Part shown: positions 1 to 6,847 of the stretch, piece after piece | Layout of the letters: each line of letters opens with the position of its first letter | Numbering within the stretch: position 1 is the stretch's first letter | Assembly: GCA_024280375.1 (NCBI GenBank) | Contig: JAJRQF010000120.1 | Location: 1 to 64,000, forward strand | Direction of reading: 5' to 3' | DNA from: Alphaproteobacteria bacterium | GTDB taxonomy: Bacteria > Pseudomonadota > Alphaproteobacteria > Rhizobiales > Rhizobiaceae | Length of the DNA stretch: 64,000 nt | Position numbers and translations under genes: made by a program | Notes under the pieces: model-generated | Seen by the model: the letters and a program-made list of their open reading frames with translations, nothing else | Databases searched by the model: none | Told to the model about the DNA's origin: nothing

Positions 1-25
1 AGATCGGGTTTGAAGATTTTGGGGC

Positions 26-53
26 TTGTTGCATCCGGTGAAATCGCTATAAA
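26..53 (+). promoter_or_regulatory. Probable tRNA promoter
   Basis: A TTGTTG hexamer (26-31) and TATAAA (48-53) are separated by 16 bp, and the tRNA begins 11 bp further on. Spacing and position fit a housekeeping sigma promoter. The -35 box is imperfect, so this is a prediction from motif and spacing only. Confidence 0.4.
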
Positions 54-64
54 CCGCATTTGCC

Positions 65-141
65 GGGTCTGTAGCTCAATTGGTTAGAGCTAGCGGCTCA
101 TAACCGCTCGGTTGGGGGTTCGATTCCCTCCAGACCCACCA
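65..141 (+). tRNA. tRNA with CAT anticodon (Met or lysidine-type Ile)
   Basis: The cloverleaf can be drawn by eye. The acceptor arms GGGTCTG and CAGACCC pair, followed by an encoded ACCA end. The anticodon stem AGCGG/CCGCT closes a CTCATAA loop with anticodon CAT, and the T-arm contains GGTTCGATTCC. The anticodon fits elongator tRNA-Met or the tRNA-Ile whose C34 is changed to lysidine; the GGGTCTG acceptor is also typical of alphaproteobacterial tRNA-Ile(GAT), so the identity between Met and Ile2 is left open. It is the integration target of the island that follows: its 3' half is repeated near 30057. Confidence 0.9.
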
Positions 142-221
142 TTTTCCAAATCTCACGGCAGTTCACTTCGTTCACGCCTGCGATGGCGCAGGCTGTTCGC
201 CTGGCAGCACTTGTGCTGCTG
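95..221 (+). repeat. Left direct repeat of the island (attL region)
   Basis: The 3' half of the tRNA plus 80 bp beyond it recurs at 30057-30180. Both start with GGCTCATAACCGCTCGGTTG. Three bases are missing in the right copy within the T-arm, then TTTTCCAWATCTYACGGCAG and about 60 bp with only two differences follow. The intact tRNA belongs to this left copy, which is usual for tRNA-targeted elements that restore the gene on integration. Confidence 0.8.
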
Positions 222-225
222 TTGT

Positions 226-270
226 GGCTCGGGGGTTCTTCTTCCATGCCCAGCATTTTCCATATCTCAC
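226..270 (+). repeat. Second, degenerate tRNA-end copy beside the integrase
   Basis: This segment reads GGCTC, then GGGGTTCTTCTTCCATG, then CCCAGCATTTTCCATATCT. It matches the right-end copy (CCCAGCATTTTCCATATCT at 30095-30113) better than the intact tRNA end, which has CCCACCATTTTCCAAATCT. About 14 bp of the anticodon arm are missing. It may be the element's own attachment core, or a relic of an earlier integration at the same site. Confidence 0.55.
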
Positions 271-391
271 CAAATTCTTTTATTAAATCAATAATTTATA
301 GGTTGCTTGCTGTTGCCTGTATATGCTGCAGTGCATTTGGAGCTGTTTTTGTGCCTGATGCGTTCTGATCGCTTGTCCCAATAGCCGCAAT

Positions 392-1318
392 CTAATACGC
401 GTTTGTAGCGTTTTTCTGGAAATCAGGGTGATGATGTCCATATCTGGGCTCTAGCTGCTGTACGGTCATTCCAAGCGAACTTGCGGCTTCCCAAGTTGGA
501 ACACCTTTTTGCATAAGCCACGTAGCTCGCGTATGTCTTAAAGTATGGGGAGTATGGCTTTTTGGGATGTTGGAAACCCCCTTTGCTTTGTTCCATGCGG
601 TCTTGATGCTTTTAATGCGTTTTCCATTAAAATTTGCTACATAACCTGCTGGGTTTTTATCAATTGAACACCATCGTCTTAAGTGAGCCAATAAACGTGG
701 CGGTACTTTTACAGGTGTTTGTCGTTTGTTGGTTTGTTTTGAGCGTTGTCCTTCACGATAGATCAATCCGTTTTCGAGATCGATCCAACCTGAATCGGTT
801 GAAGGCATCCATCGCAGGCCAAATATTGCGCCAGAACGGGTGCCGGTATAAAGTGCAATAACAACAAAACGGACGACGTGTAATTGAGTTCGTCTTGATG
901 TTTCTGATAAGCCTTGTTTCTCACGCATTTTATACATGGACCAAAGCATTTGTGCTGCTTCTGAACGGGTAAACCACTCTTCGCGTGGAGGAGGGTTTGG
1001 TGGCATCCAGATAGAGAACCTACCAATTTGTTGGCCTGTTTCTTTAAGCCAATGATTAATCGCAGCTTGTCGCGACCTCCCGGTGCTTGTGTCGGATATA
1101 CCAGTACCGGTTTCCTGTTCGCTGCTTTTTAAGGATAAGCTTCGGGGGGCTTTTCCTACGCGGCAAAGTTTTCTCATTTCTTGAATATTACGAAGTGTAA
1201 CAAAATCTTTGTTTGCGGTTTTCTCAATGGTGAGGCGTCCATTAGCGGCCTCGGTTTTCAAAGCTGAAACGCCAAGCTTCCCTTTGTACACTATGGTGAC
1301 TGCATCTTTGAGACGCAA
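392..1318 (-). CDS. Tyrosine recombinase/integrase
   Basis: This is a site-specific recombinase expected to catalyse island integration and excision at the adjacent tRNA. The C-terminal catalytic half shows the first arginine in TGTRSGAI, the HTLRHTRATWL box with H-x-x-R, and the late RYGHHHPD segment, where the tyrosine before GHHHP is the likely nucleophile. The N-terminal half should hold the core-binding SAM-like domain. The start is unsure: the annotated start is TTG, but the open frame continues upstream to about 1411 and those residues (YWPSGEPIGLDEPL) look coding, so the true start may be a rarer codon, or the 5' end has decayed. It lies 120 bp from the nearest att-like repeat and is transcribed towards it. 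Confidence 0.88.
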   Translation of the reverse strand: MRLKDAVTIVYKGKLGVSALKTEAANGRLTIEKTANKDFVTLRNIQEMRKLCRVGKAPRSLSLKSSEQETGTGISDTSTGRSRQAAINHWLKETGQQIGRFSIWMPPNPPPREEWFTRSEAAQMLWSMYKMREKQGLSETSRRTQLHVVRFVVIALYTGTRSGAIFGLRWMPSTDSGWIDLENGLIYREGQRSKQTNKRQTPVKVPPRLLAHLRRWCSIDKNPAGYVANFNGKRIKSIKTAWNKAKGVSNIPKSHTPHTLRHTRATWLMQKGVPTWEAASSLGMTVQQLEPRYGHHHPDFQKNATNAY

Positions 1319-1411
1319 AGGCTCATCAAGTCCAATTGGTTCACCAGATGGCCAGTAGTATCCTGAATATATTGTTGCTCTTCGTTCTGTAAAAGTCCTG
1401 ACAATATTCTC

Positions 1412-1769
1412 TCAAGAGATTTTCGGGAAATCAACTAAATAAGTTCCCACGGCAAGCTTTTTCAATTATTGTAAATTTGGTAATATTATCAACTGCTTGT
1501 GAAATTCGATTTTGAACAAGGTGCAATAAGCGGCCTGAATTCATAGTAAAACTGGTGGTGCTGATTGTCTTATTTACATCAAATTCGCTCCACCAGAATA
1601 ATTTGAAGGCAAAATTTCAACGGTAATTATTGGATTTAGAAATGCTATTATCTAGGAACAAAAAAATCTGATTTCCCGAAAGCGGTCTGTTTGAGTGATC
1701 TTTTGCTGCCGTAAGCCATGGCAGATTTTGAGAAAGGATCACTCCGTATATGTCAAAGAAATCCAATAA
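1412..1769. other. Non-coding stretch, nothing recognised
   Basis: This lies between the open frame of the integrase and the decayed gene at 1770. I see no convincing coding frame, RNA or repeat. Short ORFs on either strand have no recognisable composition or ribosome binding site. Confidence 0.4.
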
Positions 1770-2105
1770 TCCATCATTGAACAAATCACGATTAAGCCGT
1801 CGAAATTTGTACAGGATCGAATTGCCTCGGCATTGAGTGTTAAAGGTGGCGATGTTGATGAACTTGTTTCTGAAAAGCTGATGGTTGCCTTTAGCTAGAA
1901 GGACGTTTCCGAAACTCTCCTTGCCGTTGATGTGCTGCAAGGCGTTATGCACCGAAATGAGCTGTCAGGTGAATTGAAGGACCAATATGAACAGGCGATT
2001 GAGCAACTTGAGGGGGAAGAGGAAATGCCAGCTTGTGACGTTCATCATCTTGTATATGGGTTGGTTATCAAAGCCTGCTTTGAATTGCAGGGCAAGGAGA
2101 CATGA
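1770..2105 (+). pseudogene. Decayed small gene, interrupted
   Basis: Reading the plus strand in the frame that ends with TGA at 2103-2105 gives a protein-like string. It begins near SIIEQITIKPSKFVQD, continues through GGDVDELVSEKLMVAFS, meets an in-frame TAG at about 1896-1898, then continues with KDVSETLLAVDVLQGV and ends with VIKACFELQGKET. Composition and continuity across the stop suggest a former gene of about 110 codons. An ATG at 1750 with a different frame hints at a second frameshift. The family is not recognised. Confidence 0.4.
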
Positions 2106-2128
2106 TCAAACCTTAGGGGGTTCAAAAA

Positions 2129-2725
2129 TTAGCCACTGATACCAACGAATCGGAATAGCAAATCGTATTTGCCTTTATCTGCCGCACGCAAAGCTGCCAG
2201 ATAATCAATGCGGCGCTGGTTGTTGGCTTGCAGATCGAAGCCATGCGCCCATTCAATGGGGCGGTGGTCGAACATTTTGTTGAGATAAACATCGGTGGCA
2301 ATGCGTGCATGACGACCATTTCCGTTAGGAAAGGGATGAATGGATACCAGGCGATGATGAAAGCGTGCGGCGGCCTCCAGAGGAGGATAAGTGGCGTTTG
2401 CTGCCCAAAATTGCGCGTCTTCCAACAGCATCCGCAATTGCACAGCTATTTCTCTTGGATCAATGCCAATATTCTTTTCAGTTTTCCGATAGGTTCCGGC
2501 CCAGCTCCAAACTTCTCCAAAAAGCCTTATGTGCAGCTTTCGCATAAAGGCATCGGTTAAAACGTCTTTTTGCCTATATCTTTGAAGCCACTGTAGGCCT
2601 TGTTGGATATTAACCTGCTCAAGCTCGTCGAGCTGTTCGCGGGTGGTGATATGTTTGTGCTTGCAGCCCTCTTGCTCGTCAGGATCAAGTGGCGTTGCCC
2701 CGACCGGGGCATTGTCATTGATCAT
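2129..2725 (-). CDS. Mobile mystery protein B (Fic domain)
   Basis: This 198-aa protein has the Fic signature HPFPNGNGRHAR at about residues 129-140. The histidine is the catalytic base and the GNGR loop binds the nucleotide phosphate, as in Fic AMP-transferases. Size and the paired XRE partner match the mobile mystery protein B family, which is named for its occurrence on mobile elements. Its start overlaps the end of the upstream regulator gene by 11 bp, so the two are translationally linked. By analogy with Fic toxin-regulator modules it may modify a host protein, but the target is unknown. Confidence 0.8.
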   Translation of the reverse strand: MINDNAPVGATPLDPDEQEGCKHKHITTREQLDELEQVNIQQGLQWLQRYRQKDVLTDAFMRKLHIRLFGEVWSWAGTYRKTEKNIGIDPREIAVQLRMLLEDAQFWAANATYPPLEAAARFHHRLVSIHPFPNGNGRHARIATDVYLNKMFDHRPIEWAHGFDLQANNQRRIDYLAALRAADKGKYDLLFRFVGISG

Positions 2726-3185
2726 TTGAATCCCAAAAGTTTGAGGGTTGGTTTCCCATCAATTCCTTTGCCAGTTCCTCAACTTTTTCAATATTGGCCT
2801 GATGGGTCAGGGATTGGCTTTCAAGCGCCATGTGACTGCTGGCCTGCTTCACGACTGCATTGGCCTTAATCGTTGCCTGACGGCGAATGACGGCCGTTGT
2901 GTTGTCATCCGGCACAATGGCATAGATAAATTTGCAGCCAAGCGATTCGGCTGTTTTCTGCATCTGTTTAAGCGATACGCCGCCATCAATCTCCGCCTTC
3001 TCACGCTGTGAGATTGCCGCGCGGGTAACACCAAGACGACGCGCCAATTGCGCCCCGGACATGCCGAGCGCTTTGCGCACAGTAACGACCCAGCCTTCGG
3101 GCGGGGCTTGAATGTCAGCCGCTTGCAAAGCTGCTGTATCAACAATACGCTGATATTGTTTTTGAATCGTGTGATGGATGCTCAT
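2715..3185 (-). CDS. Mobile mystery protein A (XRE-type HTH regulator)
   Basis: This 156-aa protein has a helix-turn-helix at about residues 37-90 (RKALGMSGAQLARRLGVTRAAISQ), followed by the SLGCKFIYAIVP segment typical of mobile mystery protein A. It is the first gene of a two-gene operon with the Fic protein downstream. It probably represses its own promoter, which lies 36-63 bp upstream and contains palindromic DNA. The C-terminal helical tail may contact the Fic partner; that part is inference. Confidence 0.8.
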   Translation of the reverse strand: MSIHHTIQKQYQRIVDTAALQAADIQAPPEGWVVTVRKALGMSGAQLARRLGVTRAAISQREKAEIDGGVSLKQMQKTAESLGCKFIYAIVPDDNTTAVIRRQATIKANAVVKQASSHMALESQSLTHQANIEKVEELAKELMGNQPSNFWDSNDQ

Positions 3186-3220
3186 TGTTCTATCTTTATA
3201 GCAATTAAGTCGTATATGTA

Positions 3221-3248
3221 TTTATATACAAAACTTGACAAATGTCAA
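3221..3248 (-). promoter_or_regulatory. Promoter/operator of the mobile mystery A/B pair
   Basis: On the minus strand TTGACA (3248-3243) and TATAAA (3226-3221) are 16 bp apart, with the ATG at 3185. The -35 box lies in the palindrome TTGACAAATGTCAA (3235-3248), and GTATAT/ATATAC arms (3212-3229) surround the -10 box. Such symmetry over both boxes suggests autoregulation by the HTH protein. The remaining 200 bp up to 3454 contain no gene I can support. Confidence 0.6.
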
Positions 3249-3454
3249 TTTATACACATACAAATTCAAAGTATCGTAAATAAATACCTAAACAAAAAAT
3301 GACGCCAGCCAAAGCCAGCGCCATCAAAGTCATTGTGTGTGAAGATGTTCATCTACCTTAAGAACATAGCCGACAAAGCCGTTTCCGAACAGCGATTAAT
3401 TTCCCGTGAGATGGGGATATTCCTGAAAATTTAAGGCGCCTAAATCAATGCTAC

Positions 3455-3991
3455 CTAAGTGCTAGGTTCGTAATTTTTATTATGCTTACTGCTGTTTTGC
3501 CAGAATCCTGATGGCTGTTTGGTGACTTTGCAAAGAATGCAATCCAGTATTTTTTCAAACTCAAAGAAGAATGAATTGATTGCGAGTTTTCTGTTTTTGG
3601 CGGTGCCTGGTGACACCCGTAAATTGGCCATTTTGGTCGAAAGCGCCCTAAGTGCTTCGCTTTCTTTTTTCAGCAGGGGATCAAAACTAAGAATTCGAGC
3701 TTCGGCAAGAAAATTTACATGATTGGTATTGAACTCAGTTTCCGAAAAAAATTCGGGTTTTTGTCGCAACATGCGGATATACGCATAATAAGCTCTCACC
3801 ACAGTGCTGGTTCGTTCGAGAACCAATGAATTGCGAGCGTTTTTACGGTTCCAACGCTCTGAAATAAATGTTGATACAATTCCACCGCCTATAAATGCGA
3901 AAATCAGTTGGCCGCTAAAAGATAATACGCCGCCAGATTTTAGCTCGAACCATCCAGATACAACATCCCAAGTTGCATTCAACCACTCCAT
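3455..3991 (-). CDS. Small single-span membrane protein downstream of cas2
   Basis: This 178-aa protein starts at the ATG at 3991, behind a strong GGAGG site 5 bp upstream; a TTG at 4003 is less likely because it would include that site. A hydrophobic segment at about residues 23-43 (SFSGQLIFAFIGGGIVSTFI) is followed by a basic, mostly helical cytoplasmic part (ERWNRKNARNS and beyond). No family is recognised. It lies 67 bp after cas2 in the same orientation and no promoter is obvious between them, so it may be co-transcribed with the CRISPR adaptation genes. Small membrane proteins accompany some type VI systems (Csx27/Csx28 in VI-B), but I see no clear similarity to those. Confidence 0.6.
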   Translation of the reverse strand: MEWLNATWDVVSGWFELKSGGVLSFSGQLIFAFIGGGIVSTFISERWNRKNARNSLVLERTSTVVRAYYAYIRMLRQKPEFFSETEFNTNHVNFLAEARILSFDPLLKKESEALRALSTKMANLRVSPGTAKNRKLAINSFFFEFEKILDCILCKVTKQPSGFWQNSSKHNKNYEPST

Positions 3992-4058
3992 ATCATCCTC
4001 CAAATTGTAAACTAAATAATGTCATCCAAATTTATACGCTTGCATATTGGATGGAAAA

Positions 4059-4349
4059 TTAAAACATCCAATAGCCTTCAGTGCTTTCTATTGGTGCGCC
4101 ATCTCCATAAACCCGGCTGCGCCGCTCGCCATTTTTACCGATTGCATAAACTCGTAAGCTGTCACCTGGACCAAGATAACTGGCAGCATGTTGGGCGATT
4201 GTTTCTGCTTTAATTCGAGGCATTCTAGTTTCAAAAACGGAGTATTGAACTCGGGTGGCTGCCTCCTCCAAAATGCTGGCAATGTGGCTACGATTTTTGT
4301 CTGCCGATACATCATAACAAAATACCATTAGCATTTCATCGCGTGCCAT
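4059..4349 (-). CDS. cas2: Cas2, CRISPR adaptation protein
   Basis: This 96-aa protein has the Cas2 ferredoxin-like start: a first strand MLMVFCYDVS with the conserved aspartate at position 13, then a helix and the VQYSVFETRM strand. It forms the spacer-integration complex with Cas1. Its ATG directly abuts the stop of the RT-Cas1 gene and its GGAGG ribosome site lies inside that gene's 3' end, so the two are translationally coupled. The length is normal for the family. Confidence 0.9.
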   Translation of the reverse strand: MARDEMLMVFCYDVSADKNRSHIASILEEAATRVQYSVFETRMPRIKAETIAQHAASYLGPGDSLRVYAIGKNGERRSRVYGDGAPIESTEGYWMF

Positions 4350-6362
4350 TCACGCCTCCATCAGGTAAGGTTGAAATAATGAAAGATCAGCAGAACGCAC
4401 GGCTTTGGCAAGATCAAGCGCCTGTCTTCTCATCATGGCACGCCAAGCTAACTTTCCTTTCTTTCCGGTTATATTGATGCGTTTTGATATTGCGGCCTCA
4501 TACCCTTTAATAATTGCCTGCCGAGCAGTCCCCGAAATGCGTATGGTATCGTGGTCGGCTGATGTAAACATTTCAATTCGAAGCCGTTTTGCATTAAATA
4601 GGTAGGCAGCTAGTCCTTCACTTAATGGCGCACGAAATGCTTCCATTATGTCATAGACTGCGGCATCTGAATAGTTGTTGGCCGCGTGTAATGTACCAAA
4701 GCCGGTATGCAGGCCAGAAGCCAGAATGGCGGAACGTATATCGCGCTCCAACATCGCTGCTAAATAATTCAGTGTTGCGTTGAGGGGGGTCTTAGCTGGC
4801 CTTTGCCTGCGAAATGGAGCGGAAGCTCCTTCACACAAGAGACCAAGGGCTGGCCAATATTCCGCGGCGCTTGCCCCCTCAATTCCTCGCAATTGGGCCA
4901 CATTAAGTGATGGCTGTAATTTACGTAAGTGCCGATGCATAGCATTAAGTGCATGTACAACGTCATTATTGTTGGCCCGGCGGTTTAAGCGGAATAACTG
5001 AGTACGACAGTTTCTGATCCGCGCTTCAACAAGATTTCTCGCTAGTTGATTTCGCAATTCGGGATCAATGCAACAGCGTGCCTGTGCGAGGTGCAGTGCG
5101 CCGTTTTGATTGTTCTTGTTTACCAGAAGGCCTTGGGTAGAACCATAACTATCTACAAATGCAAACTCGGTTTCAGTTGCCAGACAATGTTCCATCACTG
5201 ACTTGGATGTCTTCGAATGAGGGCCAACTTCAATTCTATCTACGCGATGGTGTGCAATTGCCGCACACAGCGTGCCATCCTTGGTTTGGATTGCAAAACT
5301 TTCATTCTGTAAACTAAGCGTCGAGCCCCATTCGTTGACGTATAAGATACGTGGGCCGTGATCTCGATGGGTGAAACTATGCGTCGCTGGATTTATGCTG
5401 GCTGGCGCTTCTTTATAAATTGAATTGATGGGATTCAGGTCTTTGGCCGGTTGCTCAATTCTTTTACGATCAACAACCGGTTTGTCGGTATTATTTTTAC
5501 CCCGCTTTACCTGCAATACAATTGAACGAACAAAGAGCTGCCCCAGGAATTCAAAGCCACGATCAAAGTCCAAAATTCGGGTCCCCTCATTATGAAGCTC
5601 AAGCCCATGTTCTGCAAGTATTGCACGGGTTTCTTCAAGGGCGTCTTCTGCAAATTTGCGACGTTTACACAATATAACAAAATCGTCGGCAAAACGAACA
5701 ATGCGGATGCCGCGCCCAACAATTTCCTCATCCAAAACATCAAGATACAAGTTAGCCAATAGCGGTGAAAGGGGAGAGCCTTGAACAAGTCCTTTTTCTT
5801 TTGTTCCAAGGCTTTCAGCTTGATGTTCAAGGTCATCACTAATGAAGTTGATGACATCAGCAACACCGGCATGACCTTCCAGCGCTACTTCCAGTTTTGT
5901 GAGCAGTGGTGAGTGCTTCACATGGTCGAAATAGCTGATAATATCAGCCTCTATTACATGCCAATAGCCTTCGTCGCGCCAGCGTTCTATTGCATAAATG
6001 GCCTGTTTTACCGAGCGGCCAGGTCGATAAGCAAAACTGGATTCTTCCAGTTGCGGGTCGATAATTTCGGTCAGGATTCTGGTAATACTAGTTTGTATCA
6101 GCCGGTCTTCGACAGATGGGATCATTAATCGTCGGAAACCACCTTTGCGCTTGGCAATTTCGACTAGCCGGTAAGGCTTGAAAAGATAGTCGCCGGAGCT
6201 AAGTTTTGTTGTCAGGGTATTTAGATTTGCTTCCAAATGTCTATTGTAAGCGTGGATAGAAACATTATCACCACCGGCTGAACCCTTATTTGAGCGAACT
6301 TTGTCCCAAGCCAGACGAAGGTTTGTGGTGCCTATTATTTCGTCCCACAAGTTTTTTGACAT
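4350..6362 (-). CDS. cas1: Reverse transcriptase-Cas1 fusion protein
   Basis: This 670-aa fusion catalyses spacer acquisition, and its RT part would allow RNA-derived spacers. Residues ~1-290 form a group II intron-like RT: AYRPGRS (111-117), catalytic D140 in the EADIISYFD block, QGSPLSP (194-200) and FADD (224-227), where phenylalanine replaces the usual tyrosine of YADD. A linker (~290-335) leads to Cas1. The Cas1 metal-binding residues are visible as E495 (GIEG), H559 (GTLH) and D571/E574 (YDIMEAFR). There is no N-terminal Cas6 domain. The ATG is only 11 bp beyond the degenerate last CRISPR repeat, so the gene probably shares the array transcript. RT-Cas1 is best known from type III systems; pairing with Cas13a is much rarer. 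Confidence 0.93.
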   Translation of the reverse strand: MSKNLWDEIIGTTNLRLAWDKVRSNKGSAGGDNVSIHAYNRHLEANLNTLTTKLSSGDYLFKPYRLVEIAKRKGGFRRLMIPSVEDRLIQTSITRILTEIIDPQLEESSFAYRPGRSVKQAIYAIERWRDEGYWHVIEADIISYFDHVKHSPLLTKLEVALEGHAGVADVINFISDDLEHQAESLGTKEKGLVQGSPLSPLLANLYLDVLDEEIVGRGIRIVRFADDFVILCKRRKFAEDALEETRAILAEHGLELHNEGTRILDFDRGFEFLGQLFVRSIVLQVKRGKNNTDKPVVDRKRIEQPAKDLNPINSIYKEAPASINPATHSFTHRDHGPRILYVNEWGSTLSLQNESFAIQTKDGTLCAAIAHHRVDRIEVGPHSKTSKSVMEHCLATETEFAFVDSYGSTQGLLVNKNNQNGALHLAQARCCIDPELRNQLARNLVEARIRNCRTQLFRLNRRANNNDVVHALNAMHRHLRKLQPSLNVAQLRGIEGASAAEYWPALGLLCEGASAPFRRQRPAKTPLNATLNYLAAMLERDIRSAILASGLHTGFGTLHAANNYSDAAVYDIMEAFRAPLSEGLAAYLFNAKRLRIEMFTSADHDTIRISGTARQAIIKGYEAAISKRINITGKKGKLAWRAMMRRQALDLAKAVRSADLSLFQPYLMEA

Positions 6363-6373
6363 TGATTAATTCC

Positions 6374-6683
6374 AATATATTCAACGGTCATTTTGGCAGT
6401 GATATCCTTCCATATCCTTCTTGCGAATGGAAAACTCCCAGGTTGTAGTCTGCCGTCATATTGGCAGTGATATGCTTCTTATAATCCTTGGAGTACTATT
6501 CGCAGGAGGTTGTAGTCTGCCGTCATATTGGCAGTGATATGCTTCCTAATGTTTTTGGATTCTGGAATACTGCAAGTTGTAGTCTGCCGTCATATTGGCA
6601 GTGATATGCTTCTTGGAATGGCCTTTGTATCCGCAAATAAAATTAAGTTGTAGTCTGCCGTCATATTGGCAGTGATATGCTTC
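6374..6683 (-). CRISPR. Type VI-A CRISPR array, 5 repeats and 4 spacers
   Basis: Four identical 37-bp repeats lie at 6442-6478, 6509-6545, 6576-6612 and 6647-6683, and a degenerate fifth at 6374-6410. Spacers are 31, 30, 30 and 34 bp (6411-6441, 6479-6508, 6546-6575, 6613-6646). Read on the minus strand the repeat begins GAAGCATATCA, forms a CTGCC-AATATGAC-GGCAG hairpin and ends in ACTACAAC, matching the 5'-handle design of Cas13a crRNAs (repeat first, spacer after). From memory it closely resembles the 37-nt repeat of the Rhodobacter capsulatus Cas13a locus. Decay of the leftmost repeat places the leader on the right, next to cas13a. Confidence 0.97.
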
Positions 6684-6847
6684 AGGGTATCAGTAGCCCA
6701 TTGAAATTACAAGGGTTTAATGAGTGTGGTTCTGTTGCAAACTCCATTTTATCAATTCGATTTTGATAAAATTACAAATTTGGAAGCTGGTAGTGTGTTT
6801 TCAATATATATAACAAATGCTTATATGTTTTCTGAAGCTAAATAATT
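6684..6847 (-). promoter_or_regulatory. CRISPR leader between cas13a and the array
   Basis: These 164 bp are AT-rich and lie between the cas13a stop and the first intact repeat, the position expected for the leader. On the minus strand several weak promoter-like pairs can be drawn (for example TTGTAA, 17 bp, TGATAA), but none is strong. The segment also holds the perfect inverted repeat listed separately. Confidence 0.6.
6746..6772. repeat. Perfect 10-bp inverted repeat in the leader
   Basis: ATTTTATCAA (6746-6755) and TTGATAAAAT (6763-6772) are exact reverse complements around a 7-bp loop. The palindrome lies 63 bp from the first repeat and 75 bp past the cas13a stop. It could be a regulator or host-factor site in the leader, or a weak terminator for cas13a; no T-run follows on the minus strand, which makes a classical terminator unlikely. 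Confidence 0.6.

Noticed and set aside
112-368. Short ORFs overlapping the tRNA and its downstream repeat
   Set aside because: They overlap a functional tRNA and attachment-site DNA; the protein strings have no coding character and recur at the right repeat only because the DNA is duplicated.
3300-3400. Possible coding remnant on the minus strand (LFGNGFVGYVLKVDEHL)
   Set aside because: Only about 20 codons read well, with no start and no recognised family; too short to support.
4350-6362. Group II intron, retron or diversity-generating retroelement reverse transcriptase
   Set aside because: The RT is fused in frame to a complete Cas1 and followed by Cas2 and a CRISPR array; no intron RNA, msr/msd or template/variable repeat pair is seen.
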